Origin: Bacteroidales bacterium
GTDB taxonomy: Bacteria; Bacteroidota; Bacteroidia; Bacteroidales; UBA10428
Assembly (NCBI GenBank): GCA_016926235.1
Contig: JAFGOZ010000664.1
Span: forward strand, 1-61,343
Direction of reading: 5' to 3'
Length of the DNA stretch: 61,343 nucleotides
Part shown: one piece after another, positions 1 through 7,053 of the stretch
Position numbering within the stretch: the first letter of the stretch is position 1
How the letters are laid out: each line of letters begins with the position of its first letter
Notes under the pieces: model-generated
Told to the model about the DNA's origin: nothing
Database searches by the model: none
What the model saw: the letters and a program-made list of their open reading frames with translations, nothing else
Program-made: the position numbers and the translations under genes

Positions 1-1
1 A

Positions 2-87
2 CATCCACGAAGCTTTTACCTGAGCGGATGATTGTCGTTTATAATCATGCTCGTGTGTGTTAAAAGATTTATCATGGATGTTTCATT
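2..87 (+). repeat. Terminal quasi-palindromic repeat, left copy
   Basis: These 86 bases occur again, exactly and inverted, at 61258-61343. The repeat is itself imperfectly self-complementary. Outer arms CATCCA / TGGATG, middle arms GCTTTT / AAAAGA and GAGC / GCTC, and inner arms ATGATT / AATCAT nest around a loop near positions 33-40, so it can fold as one long hairpin or cruciform. Such elements are usually dispersed intergenic repeats. The window stopping inside both copies suggests an assembly break at a repeat rather than a biological terminus. Confidence 0.85.
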
Positions 88-334
88 GTATTTTCCTCCA
101 TTTTTAATTAAGCAAAATAATTTAATAAGTATTTAAAAAAGCATATATGCTTGAATATCAATAAATAATAATAAAGTTATTTTAAAAATCTATTCTATCA
201 AAATCAATAGCATTTTTTTTTATGATTATATATTTGTTTTTCAGTTTATTGTGTAACAATACTTCTTTGGGATCATGAGATAAAAAAATCATAAACTATA
301 TTTATCTTGATATATAAACAAATTATAAAAATAT

Positions 335-781
335 CACTACTGTCCGACAAAATTCTTTTTAAACTCATAAAACACTTTAATTATATGTCGTCCCTGACGG
401 GACTAAATAATTATGGGTCATTTTTATGCTACCGGTATTTTGTCCCTAACGGGACAGCCCTGTCAGGTAGGGTGTGCAAAACCAGATCATTTCTTCTTCC
501 CGATTTTAATTATTATCCGATATGAAACATCTAAATATTCAAGAATTAGAAAAAACACCATGGAAGAAAAATGAAAAACTCGTTTTTCTTTCCAAAATAA
601 AGTAAAAATATACAAATAACACATTATATATTAAGTAATTAAAAGATTTTAGAAACTTAAAATCGGATCATTTTTTTTATTACGTTTGAACACCCTACCT
701 GTCAGGGACAAATTATTATTAGATAATGTATTATAAAAATGTTAAATCCCGTCAGGGACGAAATATAAATTATCCGTTTAT
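335..781. repeat. GTCCC-palindrome intergenic repeat, copy 1
   Basis: This is the first of two related non-coding copies; the other is 24626-24842. Shared landmarks in the same order are ACTACTGTCCGA, an AT-rich stretch, GTCCCTGACGGGAC (389-402), GGTCATTTTT, GCTACCGGTATTTT, GTCCCTAACGGGAC (442-455), and near the right end CCCGTCAGGGACGA followed by AAATATAA. Several GTCCC/GGGAC pairs can form short hairpins. The copy is interrupted by an insertion at 468-697. No open frame is shared by the two copies, so this is a structural repeat, not a gene. Confidence 0.75.
468..697. mobile_element. MITE-like insertion (230 bp) with TIRs and 9-bp flanking duplication
   Basis: The left end is TAGGGTGTGCAAA (468-480). 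The right end read in reverse is TAGGGTGTTCAAA (685-697), so 12 of 13 bases agree; a further CCGATTTTAA occurs a little inside both ends. The insertion is bracketed by direct copies of CCTGTCAGG (459-467 and 698-706), as expected for a target duplication. Removing one copy plus the insert restores an uninterrupted hairpin comparable to that of the second repeat copy. It is too short to encode a transposase, so it would depend on an enzyme encoded elsewhere. Because CCTGTCAGG is nearly self-complementary, it could alternatively be counted as part of the inverted repeats. Confidence 0.65.
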
Positions 782-897
782 TAATATAAAAATATACATA
801 ATGATAAATACTACATTATTATTTGAATTTGCTACAATATTGAAAGGAGGTAAAAAGGAGTTATAATAACTTGCATAAAAAATAACTTGCCAGGAAT

Positions 898-3800
898 ATG
901 CAACGTACTTTTGTTAACATATTGATTTTATGGTTCCTCTTTTTAGGAACAAATGCCCAGGTAATAATTGCTGATTTTGAATCCCCGGAAACCACTCCTG
1001 CCATTATTGCAGACGGAGGGGTGTATGGTGTTGTTGATAATCCAGATCCTTCGGGAATCAATACTAGCCCTAAGGTAGGTTATTACCATAAACTGGATAC
1101 CAACTGGCAATATGTTTCCATGTTGTTCCCGGATACCTTTCAAATTGGTAATAACAATACGCTTACATTTAAGCTGCATTCATCAACACAGGGCAGAATA
1201 TTTGCAAAATTCTGGATCGGAGATGATATACTGATTGAAAATTGGGCACCAGACTGGAATTTTAAACCCACAGCCAATAAATGGGTAGAATGTACTGCGG
1301 ATATTTCCCCTGCTATGAAGAAGGGTTTTACTGTACTTCAACTGGCAGCCAGCGTTGATAATCTGGCTGAGGCTGAGGTTTATTTTGATGATGTGGTGTT
1401 AAGTAACCCTAATGCGGCCGCTGGAAATCCGGTGGCTGTTTTTTCTGCTTCCAAAACCCTGATCCATGTTGGTGATTCTATACTCTTCGATGCTTCAGGA
1501 TCCTATGATCCTGATAGTTTTATTGTAGCTTATGACTGGAATTTCAGTGACGGAACAACAGATACAGGAGTTTTTGTGTGGCATACCTATACTACTGACA
1601 GTGTTTTTAAAGCTCAACTTGTGGTTACTGATAATGAGGGGAAGACAGGTGTAGCCTATAATTACATTTATGTTTTGCAGACGGGTGAAGTAGTAAGCAA
1701 ACTACATTTTGTGGAATCTGAAACCTTAACAAATGAAAAGGTTGAAGGTATTTTTAAAATTGAAAAAGACTATACCAATGTATATAATCCCGAAGAAGTG
1801 AAAATAGATGCGGAAATTTTACTTCCTGACAATGATACTATGCTGATTCCATGTTTTTATTACATAAAAGCGTTACATACACCATCCGACTGGATGGTTG
1901 ATACGTCCATTCAAAACTGGGTGGTGCGTTTTAGTTCTCCACAGGCCGGATTACACTCGGTGAAGCTGATAATAGATGATATAGATGGATTGTTTGAATC
2001 AAATCCCTGTCAAATTAATATTGGAGCAGGTACCACAAAAGGTATAATACGGAATGACACTGCAAATAATCAATTTTACAGACATTCAACCGGCGAACCT
2101 TTCTTTCCATTAGGGATCAATGCAGGATGGGCCAGTACAACAAATTATACAACCATAATAAATAATCTTTCGGCCGGTAATGCCAACGTTTTTCGTTACT
2201 GGCATACACCATTTGCCAAACAGGCTTTGGAATGGAAGGTTACCAATTTCTACAACGGTCTCGGAAATTACAGCCAGGAAGCAGCTGCTATGACCGATTC
2301 ACTTATTGATTTATGCGAACAAACCGATATGCATATGCAACTGGCTATTTTTCAGCATGGCATGTTTTCTGAAAATGTGGACCCGATGTGGGAAGATAAT
2401 CCCTATAATACAATAAACGGGGGATTTGTGCCCAGGGCCGAACAGTATTTTTACAATGACAGCTGTAAGAAATATGCAAAGAAACTGTTGCGCTATATCA
2501 TAGCCAGATGGGGCTATTCACCCAATATTTTTGCATGGGAGTTTTTCAATGAGGTGCAGTTTACGGGAATAAACAATTCACAGACTTCGCAGTGGTACCC
2601 GGGCGTGCTGGCATGGCACAGCGAGATGGGTAAATACATGGAATCCATTGATCCGTTTGACCATATACTAACCACCAGCGCTGCCAATAATCAACTCTAT
2701 GACCTGGATACTGTTGATGCGCTGGATGTGGTGCAATACCATTTGTATGTTGCCAATCTATTAGAAGGACAAAGAAGCCTTGATGAAGAATTTAAAGCAA
2801 ACCTTCAGGAATGTGCCATAATAAATGGTGAATATGGTACAGATGTAAATGCTGAAACCCCATTCGATATGCAGCGCAAAGCCATATGGAACAGCATAAT
2901 GACCCATGTGCCGCATTTTATGTGGTTGTGGGACTACTACCTGGAGTCAACCTGGGCTGATCTGTTCTATTTGCCCGGAAAATATTTGCAAGGGGAAGAT
3001 CTTGTTTCCGATAGTTCCCTGATGCCCCTTACTTTTACTGCCAGTTCCCTGAAAGCTGATTTAGTTAATTTAGGATTTCGCAGTGATTCGGCATACTATG
3101 GATTTTTATATAACGAAGCCAATATTTCCGGTATTGACGATGCCAGCATTAGCATACAGGCAATTCCTTACGCGAATTATAAGATCGATTTTTACCTGTC
3201 AGAATCGGGACAGATAATTGCAAGGGACAGTGTTCCATTAATTACCCTGGAAAAAAAGATAAAACTACCCACGTTTTCAAAGGACATGGCCTTTAAGATA
3301 AATTACTTGTCAGCATATACATTGCCAATTGCCATTGCTGGATATGATACGGTTTTAATTCCCGGACAACCTGTTGTATTATCCGGTGTATTGAGCGAAA
3401 ACCCGGCAGGCCTGTCACTGGAGTATACATGGAATATTATTGAAAAGCCGGAAACAAGTACTTTAACAATTGCAGATCCCAACCAGATGAACATTACGGT
3501 TACACCTGAAGTTGCCGGTATATATAAATTTACACTGGTGGTAAATGATGTTTCCAATACAAGTGTTCCGGATACGATGATGATTATTGCATCCAGGAGC
3601 CCGATAGCCAATGCCGGAAGGGACAGTGTAGTAGTTGCTGCAAGATATACAACCCTGGATGGTTCGGGAAGTTATGATCCCGATGGGGATATGATAACAT
3701 ATTTATGGACATGTGTTTCTTCACCCGTAGGAAGTGATTGTTCAATTTCAGCATTTGCGGATACGGATCCTGTTGCTTTCCTGAGGCTGGACGAGTATGG

Positions 3801-4161
3801 AGTATACCTTATCAAACTGGTTGTAAATGATGGTGTTTCCGACAGTGAACCTGATACAGTAAGGATACTTTCATCTGCAACGGGCGTGTTTGCTATGGAA
3901 GGGAATTTACAGCCGGGACTCTATCCAAATCCCGTAGTAAACAATTTATATATTGATTTAGATGAAGCAGTGGATTTACCTGCTACAATATATTTATATA
4001 ATGCCCTCGGTACCACAATACTGACAGATAAGATTGAATTAATCAGAGGAAAAGCGGAAATCAATCTGGCAGAGAAGCAGATTGCACCGGGTATTTATTT
4101 AATAAGGATATTTGCAGATGATAAGGTATATGCTGGCAGGATTTTGTTTACAGGGGAGTAA
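898..4161 (+). CDS. T9SS-secreted multidomain GH5-like glycoside hydrolase with PKD domains
   Basis: A large exported carbohydrase of 1087 residues. It has a signal peptide (1-20), a beta-sandwich probably binding carbohydrate (22-170), a PKD domain (178-260, with DASGSYDPDS), a DUF5060-like beta domain (268-378), a TIM-barrel catalytic domain (382-695), a C-terminal beta domain, two further PKD/Ig-like domains (about 800-985, the second with DGSGSYDPDGD) and a T9SS type A sorting domain (about 1005-1087, beginning LYPNPVVNNLYID). The likely acid/base is Glu552 in FFNEVQF and the likely nucleophile Glu645 in INGEYG, as in clan GH-A. Substrate cannot be read from sequence; a plant-type glycan is likely given the mannan locus downstream. 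It is preceded by repeats and followed after 7 bp by a palindrome that may end its transcript. The fold is secure, the exact family is not. Confidence 0.8.
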   Translation: MQRTFVNILILWFLFLGTNAQVIIADFESPETTPAIIADGGVYGVVDNPDPSGINTSPKVGYYHKLDTNWQYVSMLFPDTFQIGNNNTLTFKLHSSTQGRIFAKFWIGDDILIENWAPDWNFKPTANKWVECTADISPAMKKGFTVLQLAASVDNLAEAEVYFDDVVLSNPNAAAGNPVAVFSASKTLIHVGDSILFDASGSYDPDSFIVAYDWNFSDGTTDTGVFVWHTYTTDSVFKAQLVVTDNEGKTGVAYNYIYVLQTGEVVSKLHFVESETLTNEKVEGIFKIEKDYTNVYNPEEVKIDAEILLPDNDTMLIPCFYYIKALHTPSDWMVDTSIQNWVVRFSSPQAGLHSVKLIIDDIDGLFESNPCQINIGAGTTKGIIRNDTANNQFYRHSTGEPFFPLGINAGWASTTNYTTIINNLSAGNANVFRYWHTPFAKQALEWKVTNFYNGLGNYSQEAAAMTDSLIDLCEQTDMHMQLAIFQHGMFSENVDPMWEDNPYNTINGGFVPRAEQYFYNDSCKKYAKKLLRYIIARWGYSPNIFAWEFFNEVQFTGINNSQTSQWYPGVLAWHSEMGKYMESIDPFDHILTTSAANNQLYDLDTVDALDVVQYHLYVANLLEGQRSLDEEFKANLQECAIINGEYGTDVNAETPFDMQRKAIWNSIMTHVPHFMWLWDYYLESTWADLFYLPGKYLQGEDLVSDSSLMPLTFTASSLKADLVNLGFRSDSAYYGFLYNEANISGIDDASISIQAIPYANYKIDFYLSESGQIIARDSVPLITLEKKIKLPTFSKDMAFKINYLSAYTLPIAIAGYDTVLIPGQPVVLSGVLSENPAGLSLEYTWNIIEKPETSTLTIADPNQMNITVTPEVAGIYKFTLVVNDVSNTSVPDTMMIIASRSPIANAGRDSVVVAARYTTLDGSGSYDPDGDMITYLWTCVSSPVGSDCSISAFADTDPVAFLRLDEYGVYLIKLVVNDGVSDSEPDTVRILSSATGVFAMEGNLQPGLYPNPVVNNLYIDLDEAVDLPATIYLYNALGTTILTDKIELIRGKAEINLAEKQIAPGIYLIRIFADDKVYAGRILFTGE

Positions 4162-4168
4162 AAATTAA

Positions 4169-4201
4169 AGACCTAACAGGTTTTCAAAACCTGTTAGGTC
4201 T
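4169..4201. repeat. REP-like perfect palindrome, copy 1 (TAACAG type)
   Basis: Arms AGACCTAACAGGTTTT (4169-4184) and its exact complement (4186-4201) around a single C. It lies 14 bp beyond the 3' end of the RAYT gene and 7 bp after the glycoside hydrolase stop, where it may also work as a terminator. The identical palindrome recurs at 4838-4870, and close relatives at 5042, 6069 and 16046. Confidence 0.9.
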
Positions 4202-4215
4202 GGGCCTCTGAAATT

Positions 4216-4815
4216 TTAATAATCATTATCCAAAATTTCTTTAAGCTTCTCCTCATTTTTATATTTTCTGCTATCAATACAGAATACAAAGTTCTCGATA
4301 TCTTCAAATAACGCTAATACTTCTTTTCTCTTTATTACTGTGGAATTATTGTTCATTATTTCTGAAAAGGAAGAATGAGTATAGAACTTATAGTTTTCAG
4401 CAAATCCATGACTTTCAGGATTAAGCAGGGTATAGATAATTACATCCCTTAAATAGGTTATGTTATCAATAGGGTTTCGATGCAAATGTTCCCGGAACAA
4501 ACTACCTGTGCGATTATATGCTTTATTTATAGCCTTGGTATATGAATTAAACAGGTTTGAAAATGGTTGATGTAATTTTGCTGTACCTTTTTGTGTTGCA
4601 TGAGGCATATCTTCAAACTCTTTAATTTGAACTACTAAATGAAAATGGTTTGGCATTAAGCAGTATGCGTAAATATTGCATATTGGCAATAAGTATTGAT
4701 AGATTTTTTGTAAAAAGAAAACATAATTACGTTCTTCAATAAATATGTTTTCTTTGTTGTTTCCTCTGTTAAATATATGATAGAACTTTCCTTCTTCAAA
4801 TGGGTGTTGTTTCAT
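4216..4815 (-). CDS. REP-associated tyrosine transposase (RAYT, Y1 HUH family)
   Basis: A 199-residue single-strand DNA nuclease/transposase of the IS200-like Y1 family. The family opening YHIFNRGNN is at 12-20. The metal-binding HUH motif is His57-Phe-His59 in MPNHFHLVV. The stretch FREHLHRNPID (107-117) and IIYTLLNP (126-133) match the conserved block holding the catalytic tyrosine, most likely Tyr128. In the classic family this reads YIHLNPV, so Thr for His is a small deviation. Length is usual for RAYTs, which are single-copy, domesticated relatives of IS200 transposases acting on palindromic REP sequences. The flanking identical palindromes fit that role. No partner gene is visible. It appears intact. 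Confidence 0.85.
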   Translation of the reverse strand: MKQHPFEEGKFYHIFNRGNNKENIFIEERNYVFFLQKIYQYLLPICNIYAYCLMPNHFHLVVQIKEFEDMPHATQKGTAKLHQPFSNLFNSYTKAINKAYNRTGSLFREHLHRNPIDNITYLRDVIIYTLLNPESHGFAENYKFYTHSSFSEIMNNNSTVIKRKEVLALFEDIENFVFCIDSRKYKNEEKLKEILDNDY

Positions 4816-4837
4816 TGTACTATTGTCGAATGTAAAG

Positions 4838-4870
4838 AGACCTAACAGGTTTTCAAAACCTGTTAGGTCT
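4838..4870. repeat. REP-like perfect palindrome, copy 2 (TAACAG type)
   Basis: Identical to the copy at 4169-4201: 16-base arms around a single C. It lies 22 bp upstream of the RAYT start codon, so it would fall in or next to that gene's promoter or leader. Confidence 0.9.
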
Positions 4871-5041
4871 ACCTTGATAAATTTTACTTACTTCAAATAT
4901 AACCAACGATATAAGATATTACACAATATTTTTGTGAGAAAAGATGGATTAAGGAATATTTTAATGATAGCCTGTTCTTAAAGGTCTTCTAAATAGCATT
5001 AACAAATAACATATTATCAAAATCTACTTAAATTCAACTAA

Positions 5042-5074
5042 AGACCTAACAGGTTTAAGAAACCTGTTAGGTCT
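5042..5074. repeat. REP-like palindrome, copy 3 (variant loop)
   Basis: Arms AGACCTAACAGGTTT (5042-5056) and complement (5060-5074) around AAG. Same stem as copies 1 and 2 but the loop differs (TTTAAGAAA in place of TTTTCAAAA), showing that the stem is conserved more strongly than the loop. It stands in a gene-free stretch just before the 41-bp tandem array. Confidence 0.85.
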
Positions 5075-5107
5075 ACATTTCTTCCTACATTTTTTTTCAT
5101 TCGCATG

Positions 5108-5396
5108 TTTCACGCGTAAAATATGGGTACTAAAACAATCCGGTATACTTCTCACGCGTAAAAATGGCACCAATCATTTTATGGTATGCTTTTCATGCAT
5201 AGCATACGGGTACGAACATTTTCTGACATCCTTTTCGTGCATGTAATATGGTCCAAATGCTTTTCTGGTATACTTCTCATGCATAAAAAATGGTCCATAA
5301 TATTGTCGGATGCAGTTCTCATGCATAAAACATACACCATCCTTTTTTATGGAGCATTTTTACGCATAAAAAGCAGGACAGAATGCATTCAGGCCG
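5108..5396. repeat. Degenerate 41-bp tandem array, seven units
   Basis: Units begin near 5108, 5149, 5190, 5232, 5273, 5314 and 5356, giving 41-42 bp spacing throughout. The best conserved core is TTCTCATGCATAAAAAATGG, and several units also share GGTATACTT just before it. The centre of the core is ACGCGT in units 1-2, ATGCAT in units 3, 5 and 6, GTGCAT in unit 4 and ACGCAT in unit 7. The period is not a multiple of three, and the frame running through it shows no conserved protein repeat, so it is not coding. It is not a CRISPR array because the segments between cores are themselves related. The remaining 4871-5492 sequence outside this array and the palindrome at 5042 shows no gene. Confidence 0.8.
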
Positions 5397-5492
5397 GTTT
5401 TGTATATATAAATATTCCTGCGGGATGGTATTAACCGGATTTTTTATGTGTGTATGTTGCTAAAAAAGTAAGCATTGAGCCGGCCGTGAGAG

Positions 5493-5957
5493 TTATATCA
5501 TTGCAGCTCTGCTTCCGCTTAAGTATTCCTTTATTGATGTAACATTCAGCAGCTTCTCTTTTTTTTCCGCTTCCAGTTTGATTTCTTTATTCCCACTTAC
5601 TAAGGATTCCAAAGGTATTCCCAAGTACCTGTTTAGCAAAGTTATCATTTTTAATGTTAATGTCCGTTTACCGTTCAGCACCTCAGATACTCTTGTTTTG
5701 CCTCCAAATAATGGAGCAATATCAGCTTGTTTTAAATTCATTTGTTGCATCCTGAACTTAATGGCTTCTATCGGGTTTGGGGCCTCCATTTTATAATGTT
5801 CCTCTTCGTATTTTTCAACATGGATCGATAGCAGTTCTAATTCTTCCCCTTCGGGACTATCAGGTTCAATAGCTTTCTCTGAGCTATTAATCAAGCTGTA
5901 AATCCTTTCACAAGCTTCGTTATATTCATGCTCTGTCTTTAATATTTTAGTCTTCAT
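5493..5957 (-). CDS. HigA-like antitoxin / XRE-type DNA-binding protein
   Basis: A 154-residue protein of the COG5499 type, the larger HigA-like antitoxins. The N-terminal half is acidic and helical (about 1-60). The helix-turn-helix covers about residues 65-120, with QADIAPLFGG followed by VSEVLNGKRTLTL, the usual recognition-helix wording for this group. The tail is lysine/glutamate rich. In this family the antitoxin is normally the second gene of a higBA operon and neutralises a RelE-fold mRNA interferase while repressing the operon. Here the start codon overlaps the end of a truncated HigB reading frame by 11 bases, so the operon order is preserved but the toxin is broken. It may be a free-standing regulator or an anti-addiction relic. 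Confidence 0.8.
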   Translation of the reverse strand: MKTKILKTEHEYNEACERIYSLINSSEKAIEPDSPEGEELELLSIHVEKYEEEHYKMEAPNPIEAIKFRMQQMNLKQADIAPLFGGKTRVSEVLNGKRTLTLKMITLLNRYLGIPLESLVSGNKEIKLEAEKKEKLLNVTSIKEYLSGSRAAMI

Positions 5958-6068
5958 ATCTTATTGATTTTGCATCTATTTTGTCATATTCTTCATGTGT
6001 ACCGAACCACACTATACAAACAATTTTAATTCATTTATTTTTATTACGCCTTTTACCTTGAGAGTACG
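5947..6068 (-). pseudogene. HigB-type toxin, C-terminal remnant
   Basis: Read on the minus strand, this frame gives KGVIKINELKIVCIVWFGT followed by HEEYDKIDAKSIRYED and a stop, the well-known C-terminal block of HigB toxins (family wording like IRFIGTHKEYDKIDA). Only about 38 codons survive of a normal 95-100. There is no start codon in an appropriate place, and homology ends exactly where the palindrome at 6069-6101 begins. The stop overlaps the antitoxin start (ATGAAGACTAA), the normal coupling for this operon. The remnant is too short to be listed by an ordinary gene finder. The toxin must be inactive, because the N-terminal half of the RelE fold is missing. Confidence 0.75.
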
Positions 6069-6101
6069 AGACCTGACAGGTTTTGAAAACCTGTCAGGTC
6101 T
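6069..6101. repeat. REP-like perfect palindrome, copy 4 (TGACAG type), at higB breakpoint
   Basis: Arms AGACCTGACAGGTTTT (6069-6084) and exact complement (6086-6101) around G. Compared with copies 1-3, the stem has A changed to G with a matching T-to-C change on the other arm, so pairing is kept. It abuts the truncated HigB frame on one side and lies 13 bp from the stop of the next gene on the other. Confidence 0.9.
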
Positions 6102-6114
6102 TCCTCCTTTACTT

Positions 6115-6594
6115 CTACTTTTTAATTACCCTGTGCATTACCACCTGCCCCTCCAGTGCAATTTTGACTATGTAGGTGCCATCTGCCCACTGGCTTATAT
6201 CTACCATGTTTCTTTGTTCTGAGGTTGTGGTTTGGTATACCTGGCGGCCGGCATAATCGTACAGCGTTATTTGAGCTGTTGCCCGGTCTTTTAATGGCAG
6301 GATAATATTGAAAATACCTCCGTTGGGGTTGGGGTAGATAAGTATATTACCTGCCTCAGGCAGGGTATTTTCATTTTCTACCTTATACCCATTTGCCTTA
6401 TCATCCGCAATCCCGGTAGTATCCATTTTGGTTTCCATTTCTACCACATTATATTCCGGTGCGAAAGATGGCGCAGTGTATAAGCGGTAACTCCGGTTGC
6501 CGGCAGGATCGTAACCGAAACTAAACTCCTGGGCATAGTTGTTTGTAACATTTACTATCAGAAGAAATATTGCAGGTATTATTGCTTTTTTCAT
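6115..6594 (-). CDS. Small T9SS-sorted secreted protein with a YD-like motif
   Basis: A 159-residue exported protein. It has a signal peptide (1-21, ending NNYAQ), a short linker containing FGYDPAGNRSYRLY, which resembles a single YD/RHS repeat, an unstructured middle, and a T9SS type A sorting domain from about residue 83 (ILIYPNPNGGIFNI) to the end with the usual GTYIVKIALEG close. There is no obvious catalytic domain. It follows the candidate immunity gene by 42 bp on the same strand and so probably belongs to the RHS operon. Its lone YD motif suggests it is a companion or a decayed remnant of a larger RHS protein. Function unknown; the outer-surface location is well supported by the sorting domain. 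Confidence 0.7.
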   Translation of the reverse strand: MKKAIIPAIFLLIVNVTNNYAQEFSFGYDPAGNRSYRLYTAPSFAPEYNVVEMETKMDTTGIADDKANGYKVENENTLPEAGNILIYPNPNGGIFNIILPLKDRATAQITLYDYAGRQVYQTTTSEQRNMVDISQWADGTYIVKIALEGQVVMHRVIKK

Positions 6595-6636
6595 TGTTTT
6601 ATGTTTTTATATTTTTATATTTTATTATTCCATATA

Positions 6637-7053
6637 TCAATCAGTACCAGCAGGTGATGTAAAGCTTAAAATGAAATACTCTTTATTTTTTTGTAATCCT
6701 TTTTTTATTATAATAATTGTATCATTATTAGACTTTTTAAAAATACAATCATCAGGTTTAATAAAATCGTTTACACCAATTCCTATTGAATTATTAAAAT
6801 CACAATATACTCTTATCTTAAGATAATTTGAGAGTGTAATAAATGAAAGATCTTCATTATATCTATATTCACTGGGATTAAAGATACTTTTAATACAATT
6901 ATCTAAAGAATCTTCAAACTTAACGGCTGGATATTCTTTATACAAATCAAATAAATATTTATTTGATCTATTCATATCATGACGAGTTTTAAATACCATT
7001 AAGATTATGAAAATTATTAGTATTATTAAACTTAATTTTTTATTCATTTTCAT
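6637..7053 (-). CDS. Membrane-anchored small protein, candidate RHS immunity protein
   Basis: A 138-residue protein not recognised as any known family. Residues 7-22 form a strongly hydrophobic helix (SLIILIIFIILMVF) without a cleavage signal, predicting a single-pass inner-membrane anchor with a soluble domain of about 115 residues outside the cytoplasm. Its start codon overlaps the RHS stop by one base (TAATG), so the two are translationally coupled. In polymorphic toxin systems the gene immediately after an RHS toxin tip usually encodes the cognate immunity protein, so that is the leading guess. DNA here is visibly richer in A and T than the RHS core, typical of exchangeable toxin-immunity cassettes. 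No sequence-based evidence of function exists beyond position. Confidence 0.5.
   Translation of the reverse strand: MKMNKKLSLIILIIFIILMVFKTRHDMNRSNKYLFDLYKEYPAVKFEDSLDNCIKSIFNPSEYRYNEDLSFITLSNYLKIRVYCDFNNSIGIGVNDFIKPDDCIFKKSNNDTIIIIKKGLQKNKEYFILSFTSPAGTD

Larger units (their letters stand above)
1..897. other. Gene-free, repeat-filled left end of window
   Basis: There is no convincing gene here. The stretch holds the left terminal quasi-palindrome (2-87), about 245 bases of very AT-rich sequence without visible structure, one copy of a GTCCC-palindrome repeat (335-781) split by a 230-bp MITE-like insertion (468-697), and about 115 bases leading to the first gene. A short open frame at 307-525 lies inside the repeat and has no protein-like features. 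Confidence 0.8.
4169..4870 (-). mobile_element. RAYT gene bracketed by identical 33-bp palindromes (REP-type unit)
   Basis: The transposase-like gene at 4216-4815 is flanked by two identical 33-bp palindromes (4169-4201 and 4838-4870), only 14 and 22 bp from its ends. REP-associated tyrosine transposases are known to be flanked by the palindromes they are thought to mobilise. Three more members of the palindrome family lie in the same window, which supports activity of this or a sister enzyme. Unit borders are inferred from the palindromes; no target duplication is expected for this enzyme class. Confidence 0.7.

Noticed and set aside
307..525. 72-codon gene at the left end
   Set aside because: It lies wholly inside the GTCCC repeat and runs into the MITE-like insert, and the sister repeat copy does not keep the frame.
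842..858. Shine-Dalgarno sequence of an upstream small gene
   Set aside because: AAAGGAGG at 842-849 is strong, but no ATG, GTG or TTG with a usable frame follows within 5-15 bases; the real start at 898 is too far away.
5108..5396. CRISPR array
   Set aside because: The regular spacing is tempting, but the would-be spacers resemble each other, the repeats are degenerate, and no cas genes occur.
5186..5434. Small protein-coding gene in the tandem array
   Set aside because: The 41-bp period shifts frame each unit, so no amino-acid repeat is conserved; the frame is a by-product of AT-rich repeats.
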